This document shows, one piece after another, positions 40,941-47,903 of a DNA stretch of 64,000 bases; position 1 is the stretch's first letter; each line of letters opens with the position of its first letter. Origin of the DNA: Siderastrea radians (taxonomy: Eukaryota; Cnidaria; Anthozoa; Scleractinia; Rhizangiidae); the NCBI GenBank assembly GCA_964017195.1, contig OZ024890.1, positions 52,096,341-52,160,340 on the forward strand. Reading direction: 5' to 3'. The position numbers and the translations under genes are program-made. The notes under the pieces are model-generated. The model worked only from the letters and a program-made list of their open reading frames with translations. It had not been told where the DNA came from and did no database searches.

Positions 40941-41979
40941 ATGTCGTTCTTTGTGACCTTACCTAGTCATAGTAGCCAAAAAGAATTTCCCGACAATACC
41001 TCCAATGCGTTCAAGGTACGATTACCTACCCCTTTGAGACTGCTGGGTGAGGGATGGAAAGTAGGGCTGAGTTCCATTTCTCTCCCTGACACCAACGTCA
41101 ACTTGACAGCCTTAGCCCCACTGACGGAATTTATCTTTGGCGAAACGTGTTACATTATCCTAGGTAGACAACGTATAAACAAAACGTTTAATTTAAAGCT
41201 GCAAATCTTACAAGACGATGGATGGGTGGTGGACGGGGTCAGTTTTATGAAAACCATTTTAAAATGGACGGATAAGCGGTTTCAAGCAGAAAATTGGCAA
41301 AGCTATGGGTTTCATTACAAAGAAAACAACAAGAATACCTGTTTAACGTGGACATGGCAAGGAGAGGATTTGTTCTTGGACAACAGTCATGTGGCACGAC
41401 ATCTATATACCTCTGGAGCGGTTCAAAATTATAGCCCGTTTGTGGCTTTTAACAAACGCGTGTCTCAAAATGGGGTGGTTTGTGGAAAACGAAAGCGGAT
41501 TTGAACTAGGACCCAATCTGATCATGAGTTTTCCTAACAGCAAAGTGCCTGCCAAGAATGAGGCGGATTTTGTGACTGTTCCTGCTTCGGATCCGCTGTA
41601 TTTTACCAGTGCCACGGATAAGAACAACGTCACCTGGATTTTTCTTAGTATGCGGGTCAACTGGACCTTTATTAACTTGAATCAAGCGTTTCGAGGTGTG
41701 ATTCAGGATCCTAGGAGAACCCTGCATGTGTATTCGGATGTGGGTAGCAGTACGATGGTGGGCGACAAGATTGTGGATTTACTACGAGAAGTCAAATATG
41801 ATCGTACCACCAAAGGTCAAGTCTACTTTGAACCTCAACATATTCAATATATACCGGTGCGACGTGAAGTGATGGACATTACTGAAGTACAAGTCGCCGA
41901 AACCGTTGGAACGGGAGACAATTTAGCTAAATTTGGACCAGGACAAACCTTAGTCACCCTCCACTTTAAACAAGAATGA
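40941..41979 (+). pseudogene. Possible penton/minor capsid protein B, one frameshift
   Basis: Paralogue of the gene at 39882: SFFVTLPSHSSQKEFPDN, LRLLGEGWKVGLSSI, then HVYSDVGSSTMVGDKIVDLLREVKYD and TLVTLHFKQE. The frame changes near 41460, between the FVAFNKR and GWFVENES blocks. The copy therefore gives only a 187-residue N-terminal half. The last base pair of the stop overlaps the next ATG (ATGA). Duplication followed by loss of one copy is the simplest reading. Confidence 0.62.
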
Positions 41980-42194
41980 AACTGCTTGGAGTAGTATTAA
42001 GGCCAAAGAAACAGAAAGGGGGTGTCATACCTTTAGCGGCTGTGGTTCCAGGCTTAATGGCTGCGGGTAAAACAGCGGGTTTAGTGGCTTTGGGCGCGGT
42101 AGTGGGTCAAAAAACCAAACAGTGGTTGAAGAAAAGAATAAAAGGCGACCACAAACCAAGTCCCGTCAGAAAAGAAACAACCATGCGGAGGTAG
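41976..42194 (+). CDS. Small core-like protein, pX/VI-like (72 aa)
   Basis: ATG overlaps the previous stop. Basic N-terminus with KKQKGG, then a hydrophobic Gly/Ala-rich segment (VIPLAAVVPGLMAAGKTAGLVALGAVVG), then a basic tail (KQWLKKRIKGDHK). A Gly-Gly step followed by a hydrophobic helix and a basic end recalls adenovirus minor core proteins (pX, pVI) and their processed peptides. Likely virion DNA-condensing or membrane-active; inference. Confidence 0.5.
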   Translation: MKLLGVVLRPKKQKGGVIPLAAVVPGLMAAGKTAGLVALGAVVGQKTKQWLKKRIKGDHKPSPVRKETTMRR

Positions 42195-42492
42195 TTTGAC
42201 TCCGTTTAAAACTGATTTGGAAGATCAAGAAGGGGCTGGGGTGATTAAAGAAACGTTCAAAGGTGGTCTGAAAGGGGCTATAAAAACACGAAACCCGTTG
42301 AAGTTACCCAGTAACATTTCGAAAGGAGCTCAAGAAGGATTTAAAAAAGGACTGAAACGAAAAGCCGAACAAGTCTTGGAAAAAGAATTGGGAAAAGTCT
42401 TGAAAAAACCCAAAGTCAAACAAGCTGTCACCGTCACTTCAGCGCTTTTTCCCAAACAAGTCAAAAAAGTCAGAGATATCTTTGGTAAGTAA
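42184..42492 (+). CDS. Basic virion-like protein, start unclear (about 98 aa)
   Basis: The frame opens without an ATG: codons before 42196 read PCGGS and then LTPFKTDLEDQEGAG. The frame could begin by slippage from the previous gene, at a non-AUG codon, or after a lost base. The body is Lys-rich and Gly-rich (GVIKETFKGGLKGAIKTRN, then KGLKRKAEQVLEKELGKVLKK), with a helical tail. GG-type steps could be protease sites. Probably a core protein. Confidence 0.45.
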   Translation, partial: CGGSLTPFKTDLEDQEGAGVIKETFKGGLKGAIKTRNPLKLPSNISKGAQEGFKKGLKRKAEQVLEKELGKVLKKPKVKQAVTVTSALFPKQVKKVRDIFGK

Positions 42493-42520
42493 ATTTTTAT
42501 TTTTTTCAAAGAAAGAAAAC

Positions 42521-42685
42521 ATGGAACCCATCCCGTCGAGACCGTCGTTTATCATGGGGGATAAAGGTCTAGGCCCCGTACGTCGTGTTTACAATCAAAC
42601 GGGTGGATGGATTAGTGCCGAGGTACGTAGACCCCCAGGATATCAACTCGCAAAGTATATAAAGAAAAGAAAACCCAAAAAGTAA
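42521..42685 (+). CDS. Very small basic virion-like protein (54 aa)
   Basis: ATG at 42521 (MEPIPSRPSF) is preferred to an upstream non-ATG frame. It ends KYIKKRKPKK. It lies 12 bp before the capsid ATG. Contains a GGWISAEV segment. No family assigned. Confidence 0.4.
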   Translation: MEPIPSRPSFIMGDKGLGPVRRVYNQTGGWISAEVRRPPGYQLAKYIKKRKPKK

Positions 42686-42697
42686 ACGCATTTCATC

Positions 42698-44074
42698 ATG
42701 GCAGCCAACACGGTGATGAGCTCGACGCTTCAGTTGTTTAAGAAACCGGAGACGGATTATAGTATTGAATCGTATCGGATGGTCACCATCCAACCAACCA
42801 CCACAGGCATTAACCCGATGGAATTTATTGTCCCGAAACTAGAAAGTTTTGTGGATTTGAACCGAAGTTACTTTACCATGGAACTGCAGATGAAAAAGAA
42901 TGATGGGAACAACTGGGATGCGAGTGAAACCCTATGGCCAGCCAACAATTTGGCCCACACCGTCATCAAACAGATTGATCTTTTCTTGAATGGAACCTTG
43001 ATCAGTCCTCAATCAGACACCTATCACTACAAGGCTTATCTGGAAACCCTCACCAACTTTGACACCAAAGATGGTCGAACGATACTGAGACCCCAAGGCT
43101 GGTTTAACGGGATCAACCCACCGCCTCAATGGACTACCAACAATGTAGATACTACTTCCAACTCAGGAGCAGGACATGCTAGTTACCAAAATTTGGCAGC
43201 CAACACCAAACTCTTGCTGGCTAACATGAGTGCAGAAAGAGCTGAACTGGCCGCAGGCAAAGTGAGACATTATGTCTTCAAGCCTCATCTGGAAGTCTTT
43301 CACACAGGCAAAGCCTTGGTCCCTGGCGTAGAAATCAAGATGAAGTTTCATTTCAATGACCCTAAAGTGTTTTGTGATGGGGTAGGAATAGCCAGGCGCT
43401 TGACCGAGGCAGATATCAAGATTAGGTTTCACTTGTGTCAGTTAAGATTGAATGAAGCCGTGCAACGGCATTTGGAAAGCAAGAGACACAATGGGAAAGC
43501 GGTGGCCAAGTACCCTACGGTTCGAAGTGAAATTCGAACCTACAGCATGGAAAATACCAAGAGCCGGGAAGAAATCAGAGATTTGTTTCAAAACCGAGTC
43601 CCTGATCGAATGATTGTAGCGCTACTAGACAGTCGAGCCTTCAATGGAGCCTACGATCGAGACTGCTTCTGCTTCCAGAAATTTGATTTAACGTCCATCA
43701 AACAGATTGTGCGAGGGGAGGAATACCCTTACGAAACACTACAATTGGTCGGTAATGATAGCAGTAAGGATTTGTTAGGGTACTTTCGGTACCTGCTAGC
43801 CAGTGGAGCTTGGTGTCACCTGACAAGCAACATGCTGGAAGAAAAAGATTGGGGTCAAGGGAAAGGTTGTACGTTGTTTATGGTTGACAATGTAGCCAAT
43901 GGGTGTGCCGATAGCCGAAACCTGAATCCTAAACAGTCTGGAGACCTACAGCTTAAATTGGAGTTCCGAGCCGCCCCCACCAGTAATATCACCATCCTCA
44001 TGTACGGTGAGTTTGAAAATCTGCTAGAGATTGATCCCAACGGCGCTGTCCTCTACGACATCTACCAGCACTGA
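42698..44074 (+). CDS. Major capsid protein, double jelly-roll (458 aa)
   Basis: The longest intact gene of the virion block. N-terminal LQLFKKPETDYSIESYRMVTIQP, SYFTMELQMKKN, then LAHTVIKQIDLFLNGTLISP and YHYKAYLETL. The C-terminus ends YGEFENLLEIDPNGAVLYD, a signature shared with the Polinton capsid family (C. elegans F54H12.2 type, hexon). Length fits the 400-550 residues of animal Polinton capsids. Two jelly-rolls give a hexon-like trimer; the protease and ATPase follow directly. Confidence 0.85.
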   Translation: MAANTVMSSTLQLFKKPETDYSIESYRMVTIQPTTTGINPMEFIVPKLESFVDLNRSYFTMELQMKKNDGNNWDASETLWPANNLAHTVIKQIDLFLNGTLISPQSDTYHYKAYLETLTNFDTKDGRTILRPQGWFNGINPPPQWTTNNVDTTSNSGAGHASYQNLAANTKLLLANMSAERAELAAGKVRHYVFKPHLEVFHTGKALVPGVEIKMKFHFNDPKVFCDGVGIARRLTEADIKIRFHLCQLRLNEAVQRHLESKRHNGKAVAKYPTVRSEIRTYSMENTKSREEIRDLFQNRVPDRMIVALLDSRAFNGAYDRDCFCFQKFDLTSIKQIVRGEEYPYETLQLVGNDSSKDLLGYFRYLLASGAWCHLTSNMLEEKDWGQGKGCTLFMVDNVANGCADSRNLNPKQSGDLQLKLEFRAAPTSNITILMYGEFENLLEIDPNGAVLYDIYQH

Positions 44075-44096
44075 AGAGTCTTAGAAAAGAAACAAC

Positions 44097-44630
44097 ATGG
44101 AATTTGTAGCCATGGATAATACGCAGTTGGATGCGTTAGCGAATCAAGATCCTTCTTTGAAAAAAGTGTATGAAGGAAGTTTTCCTTGTGATTTATTACC
44201 CCGTTATCCTAAGAAAAAGGGAGCTTACATTGCCAACACCGATCCAGCGGGTCAACCAGGACAACATTGGATTGCTTTGTGGACCCAGAACAACGTGTGT
44301 GAAGTGATGGATAGTTATGGGTTACCACTAGAATGGTATAAAACCACACGACCCATCATCGACTGGATTACCACCCATTGGAAACATTGGGTGCATAATG
44401 GAACGACCTTGCAAGGGTTACACAGTTATGCCTGTGGACAGTATTGTTTAGTGTATCTTAAAATGAAAGCACGTGGGGGGTCTTTACAAGATTTTTTAGC
44501 TTTATTTTCTGAACATGATTATGTGAAAAATGATCAAAAAGTCGGGGATATGATAGAGTATGTACCTTGTAGACCAGGTCAACAAACCTGTCAAATGCGT
44601 GAAAAAGTAATAAAAAGCGTTGGATGGTAG
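44097..44630 (+). CDS. Adenain-type cysteine protease (177 aa)
   Basis: Catalytic triad in order: His in QHWIALW (about residue 61), the acidic residue in EVMDSYGLP (about 75) and Cys in SYACGQYCLVYL, which has the oxyanion Gln after the Cys. The order His-Asp/Glu-Gln-Cys fits family C5. Length (177) is shorter than adenovirus protease (204) but normal for Polintons. It would cleave capsid and core precursors in the virion, for example at M-x-G-G sites. Intact. Confidence 0.85.
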   Translation: MEFVAMDNTQLDALANQDPSLKKVYEGSFPCDLLPRYPKKKGAYIANTDPAGQPGQHWIALWTQNNVCEVMDSYGLPLEWYKTTRPIIDWITTHWKHWVHNGTTLQGLHSYACGQYCLVYLKMKARGGSLQDFLALFSEHDYVKNDQKVGDMIEYVPCRPGQQTCQMREKVIKSVGW

Positions 44631-44702
44631 TCACGTCTCATTTTATTTAGATATCTTTCGCTTTGAAAAAGCTGGGAAAAAGAAGCTACGCTACGCAAAA
44701 AG
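44631..44702. other. Short spacer with hairpin-like AAGCT
   Basis: Spacer between protease and ATPase, no gene. Confidence 0.3.
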
Positions 44703-45587
44703 ATGTTTCCACTCGTCAAACCGTTTCAATTTCATACCCCCTCCTCGATTTTAATCGTGGGACCTTTGGGTTGTGGTAAAACGGTTTTTACGCAAAAGTT
44801 GTTAGAAAACAACATGGATTTGTTTGAAACCTCCCCCAAAAGTATTCATTACTGTTATGGGGCATGGCAACCTAAATTTGCAGAGATGTCTTTCGACTTT
44901 CGTGAAGGGATCCCTGAATTGGAAGAGTTGGATGCTTGGTTTCCTCAAGGTCAAGGGATTTTAGTCTTGGATGATTTAATGGATGAAGGTAGTGGGGATA
45001 AACGGGTGTTGGATCTCTTTACCAAACATTCTCATCATCGTGATATTACTGTCTTGTATTTGTGTCAAGATATGTTTCCTGTGGGGAAATATGCCAAAAG
45101 TATTTCACGCAACGCCCATTATGTGGTAGCCTTTAAAAACCCTCGCGATCAATTAGGAGTACGCAATGTACTTCTTCAAAGTTTTCCTACTTGTTGGAAA
45201 GAATGTTTACAGACGTATCAAGAATGCACACAAGAACCTTTTGGTTATATGATCTTGGATTTACATCCGGCTTCCAACGATGAAGAACGGGTGTTATCGC
45301 ATGTCTTAAAAGACCAAGGTTGGACACGGAGTTATCAGAAAGGGGAAGGACCTGGGACCCCTTGGACCGTCGCTAAAAAAGCCGAGTGGTTGACCAGAAA
45401 ATTAATTCCTTCTACACGACACGTCTTTGATCGTTTTTGGAGTGGGGATATTGCCAAAAAAGCGTTTGCAGGCAAAGCGGGACTGTTTACCAAGAAATTT
45501 TGGACCCACCCGAAAAAAGGGTCGGTCATGCGATTAGTCAAGAACCCTCAAACAGGCAAATACGAAAACGTGTACGAGGAATCATGA
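44703..45587 (+). CDS. FtsK/HerA-like packaging ATPase (294 aa)
   Basis: Walker A is LIVGPLGCGKTVFTQKLL (residues about 19-36). Walker B is GILVLDDLMDE (about 93). A sensor-like HSHHRDITVLYLCQDMFP follows, which fits the packaging ATPases of Polintons, adintoviruses and related DNA viruses. Residues past about 225 form a basic extension (KKAEWLTRKL, then KKFWTHPKKG) that is not part of the ATPase core. It would drive element DNA into the capsid. The stop overlaps the next ATG (ATGA). Intact. Confidence 0.85.
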   Translation: MFPLVKPFQFHTPSSILIVGPLGCGKTVFTQKLLENNMDLFETSPKSIHYCYGAWQPKFAEMSFDFREGIPELEELDAWFPQGQGILVLDDLMDEGSGDKRVLDLFTKHSHHRDITVLYLCQDMFPVGKYAKSISRNAHYVVAFKNPRDQLGVRNVLLQSFPTCWKECLQTYQECTQEPFGYMILDLHPASNDEERVLSHVLKDQGWTRSYQKGEGPGTPWTVAKKAEWLTRKLIPSTRHVFDRFWSGDIAKKAFAGKAGLFTKKFWTHPKKGSVMRLVKNPQTGKYENVYEES

Positions 45588-45820
45588 GAGTGTATACAGA
45601 AAAAGAATGGCAACAATTTGTGAACAATGTCAAACAACGAGCAGATAGCATGCCACCCGAGTCCATGGATTATGATATGATTTACTTTTTCTATGAAAAA
45701 ATTAAGAACGGTCAAATACCTATAAATAAGATGATACGAGTCTTTGGGGAAACCTATTTTCGTGAACTGATTGAAACATTACAACCATGGTCCCCACACT
45801 ACAGACCGATCCTAGACTAA
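45584..45820 (+). CDS. Small protein of unknown function (78 aa)
   Basis: Starts inside the stop of the ATPase. Acidic/aromatic (KEWQQFVNNVKQRAD, then YDMIYFFYEKIKNG). Helical. Translationally coupled to the ATPase by position, so a packaging or virion partner is plausible. No family recognised. Confidence 0.45.
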   Translation: MRVYTEKEWQQFVNNVKQRADSMPPESMDYDMIYFFYEKIKNGQIPINKMIRVFGETYFRELIETLQPWSPHYRPILD

Positions 45821-46335
45821 AAACCTTGTTTGCCTTTTATCATCGTCAATGGTGGACCTATAAACAACGATGGAGTCATTTTAAGTGGATTCACACGGTA
45901 TTGAATGCTTTAGCCCTTCTCTTTGTCGCGACAGGGATGATTGTAGGACCTATTATCCAAAATTCTATTTTGGTGGCTGTGTTATCGGCAGTAGGTACCT
46001 TTCTGAACGGATGGAATGAGTTTAAACAATATCGACATAAACTGTTGATGAGTGCTTTTGCTTACACGACCTATGCCAAAGCCCTCAATGAGTTGCGACA
46101 ATGTGTTCGAGAAAATACCGGTGAGACTCTTCACGCGTTTATTGTGAAAATGACCAGCTTGGATGATATCATTGTAGATTTAGCACCTACCATTCCATCC
46201 CGGGTGTCTGAAGCCTATAAAAACAAGTATGACCCTTGCGAAGTCGATAACTATAAAAGACCACCTACCCCATACCCAGTATGCCGAAAATTCGACAGAG
46301 AGGAGGAGCGTTACGTCGAAGAAAGCCACGTTTGA
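45787..46335 (+). CDS. Two-transmembrane SLATT-like protein (182 aa)
   Basis: Two hydrophobic helices (about residues 36-56: VLNALALLFVATGMIVGPII; and 60-76: SILVAVLSAVGTFLNGW). These are preceded by an aromatic N-terminal helix (FYHRQWWTYKQRW) and followed by a long amphipathic helix (NEFKQYRHKLLMSAFAYTTYAKALNELR). This layout is that of SLATT domains, which partner SLOG proteins in bacterial conflict systems. The assignment is a structure-pattern guess. It could instead be a virion membrane protein. The 3' part overlaps the next gene by 55 bp. Confidence 0.5.
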   Translation: MVPTLQTDPRLKTLFAFYHRQWWTYKQRWSHFKWIHTVLNALALLFVATGMIVGPIIQNSILVAVLSAVGTFLNGWNEFKQYRHKLLMSAFAYTTYAKALNELRQCVRENTGETLHAFIVKMTSLDDIIVDLAPTIPSRVSEAYKNKYDPCEVDNYKRPPTPYPVCRKFDREEERYVEESHV

Positions 46336-46475
46336 TTGATAAATTAGCTGACGGGGCTAGTTTTTTGTTAGCAGGACCTGCCCCCACCTTTGCCACGGCT
46401 ACAGGCAAACTCGCCGGTCAAACCTTCAAAGGGATTACAGATAACATCAAACATTATCGACAACGACGAAAATGA
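46281..46475 (+). CDS. Small basic virion-like protein (64 aa)
   Basis: MPKIRQRGGALRRRKPR, then a hydrophobic Ala/Gly-rich middle (GASFLLAGPAPTFATATGKLAG) and a basic tail. The QRGG-A step recalls adenain cleavage sites. Overlaps the previous gene in another frame. Core or membrane-active virion protein is likely. Confidence 0.45.
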   Translation: MPKIRQRGGALRRRKPRLIDKLADGASFLLAGPAPTFATATGKLAGQTFKGITDNIKHYRQRRK

Positions 46476-46711
46476 TGCGTTTAAAACAACACCAACCTTT
46501 TTTCAAAACCTTGGCAGAACAACCTAGTCAAATCACTCGACGAAAAATGCTGGAACAAGCGACTAAAGATCAAATTAATATGTTGAGTGAAGTGATTTTA
46601 AATCTCTTGAAACGCAATGTGACTGTGGATCCTAGTCTTATGGCAAGACTTAGAAAACACAAAAACATTTTAAGAGAACTACGACTTCGTCAACATTCGA
46701 TCAAAAAATGA
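46472..46711 (+). CDS. Small Polinton helical protein (79 aa)
   Basis: MMRLKQHQPFFKTLAEQPSQITRRKML, then KDQINMLSEVILNLLKRNV and LRKHKNILREL. This pattern (F..LA...P..R...L..A...Q...L.E...N.L..N) is a small ORF commonly present in Polinton-derived loci in animals. It ends basic (RLRQHSIKK). Function unknown; possibly a virion or DNA-binding accessory. The start overlaps the end of the previous gene. Confidence 0.6.
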   Translation: MMRLKQHQPFFKTLAEQPSQITRRKMLEQATKDQINMLSEVILNLLKRNVTVDPSLMARLRKHKNILRELRLRQHSIKK

Positions 46712-46842
46712 CGACAGATGTTGATGGAAACGAAAGGCAATCGATTGTTTCGTGATTTGTACGACTTGGTCTGCGTATGCTTAAATAGGAGTTAACTTTG
46801 TTTTATACGCAAAAACAATTTGCTAAGGACACAAACGGAGCG
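46712..46842 (+). other. Possible displaced start of the next gene
   Basis: A short ATG frame (MLMETKGNRLFRDLYDLV) at about 46721 ends after 26 codons just before the frame that continues into the next gene. It may be a separated N-terminus of the gene at 46843, displaced by a frameshift. Confidence 0.35.
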
Positions 46843-47316
46843 ATGGAGGGATTTTACAAAGTACCAGCCAAAGTGTGGGAGCAATTGATTGATACTTATC
46901 GAGATGCGATTACGGATAATTCTCAACTGACCAAAGTGGCTAAATTGGCGGCTGAAAAAAATTTATGGCTCGCTTCGGGGTACCCTCCCTCTATCGTTAA
47001 TGCCAACATTAAACCCTTGTCCAGAGAATTGGGTCATTTAACCAAACGTTTAAGGGAAGAAGGAGAAGACGATGGAGAACCCACACCTGCTAGGATTATA
47101 AAAGCAAGTCCGAAAACCCCCAAAGTTCCCAAAACGAAACCTAAAGCCAGTACGAGGCGACGACTTCTCCCTACAAGACCCGACGAAACGAACCCTAAAC
47201 CTAAGAAACGAAAACGGCAAACCGAAGTCGAAAAGTTACTACCCAGACCTGGATGGGAAGAATGGGGTGCCGGACGAAAACTAAGAAGGCAATTGGAGTA
47301 CGACGAAGACGTATGA
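46843..47316 (+). CDS. Basic helical virion-like protein (157 aa)
   Basis: The first in-frame ATG is 46843 (MEGFYKVPAKVW); the open frame extends 15 codons upstream without ATG. N-terminal helix (EQLIDTYRDAITDN), then a long Pro/Lys/Arg-rich part (KVPKTKPKASTRRRLLPTRP, then KKRKRQTEVEKLLPRPGWEEW). A basic linker region suits DNA condensation or capsid-core contact. Possible nuclear localisation signals at KPKKRKRQ. Overlaps the next ATG (ATGA). Confidence 0.5.
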   Translation: MEGFYKVPAKVWEQLIDTYRDAITDNSQLTKVAKLAAEKNLWLASGYPPSIVNANIKPLSRELGHLTKRLREEGEDDGEPTPARIIKASPKTPKVPKTKPKASTRRRLLPTRPDETNPKPKKRKRQTEVEKLLPRPGWEEWGAGRKLRRQLEYDEDV

Positions 47317-47627
47317 AAGGAGGGGCGTTTGATGTGCAAAAAGCGTTAGCCAAAACAGGGATTGAATTTCATTGGCCTGGTTATGAATATTTGGGGCCTG
47401 GTACCAAACTCAAGAAACGTTTGGCCAGAGGAGACCCTGGGATTAATCGGTTGGATAAAATTGCTAAACAACATGACATTGACTATGACAAAGCGAAGAA
47501 TTTAAAGGACAAGTGGAAAGCGGACACGAAAATGATTCAAGCCATTGATGCCTTACCCGGGAAAAAAACCAAAACCGAAAAAATTGTCAAACGTATCATG
47601 CAAGCGAAAAAATTAGTCAAAGCCTAA
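47313..47627 (+). CDS. Virion phospholipase A2 (104 aa)
   Basis: MKGGAFDV, then FHWPGYEYLGPGTKLKKRLARG and KIAKQHDIDYDKA. YLGPG is the Ca2+-binding loop and HDxxY holds the catalytic His-Asp, as in the VP1 phospholipase A2 of parvoviruses. Adintovirus/Polinton virions also carry this enzyme, which breaches endosomal membrane during entry. MKGG followed by A fits an adenain cut (M-x-G-G), so the enzyme may be released in the maturing virion. AATAAA overlaps the stop. Confidence 0.75.
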   Translation: MKGGAFDVQKALAKTGIEFHWPGYEYLGPGTKLKKRLARGDPGINRLDKIAKQHDIDYDKAKNLKDKWKADTKMIQAIDALPGKKTKTEKIVKRIMQAKKLVKA

Positions 47628-47903
47628 TAAACACATTTAAAAACCCACGAGTTTATTCTGCCTGTGTCCTATGTACAAGTCTCACCTAAGTCTAACCCTA
47701 ATGTCTAGTTACAAATGAATATGTACATGTTTTTGACCGAAGGTCCTATCGAACGAGTTACAATTTACAGCGACTTGATGCGAAGTCCCCTAGTGGGTGT
47801 ATGTCCATGTTCTTAATTCTAAAAAGGTGAACCCTAATGGTTCCTAAAAATTGTCCTTCACTAATCCGTGTCTACCAACTCTTTCCTTACATTGTCCATC
47901 TCC
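47628..47903. other. Convergent 3' spacer
   Basis: Between the phospholipase gene (+) and the polymerase (-). AATAAA for the + strand is at the stop. On the minus strand a decayed copy of the stem-loop (TTTTTAGGAACC) lies at about 47836-47848, with GAACC-ATTAGG-GGTTC beside it. Confidence 0.5.
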
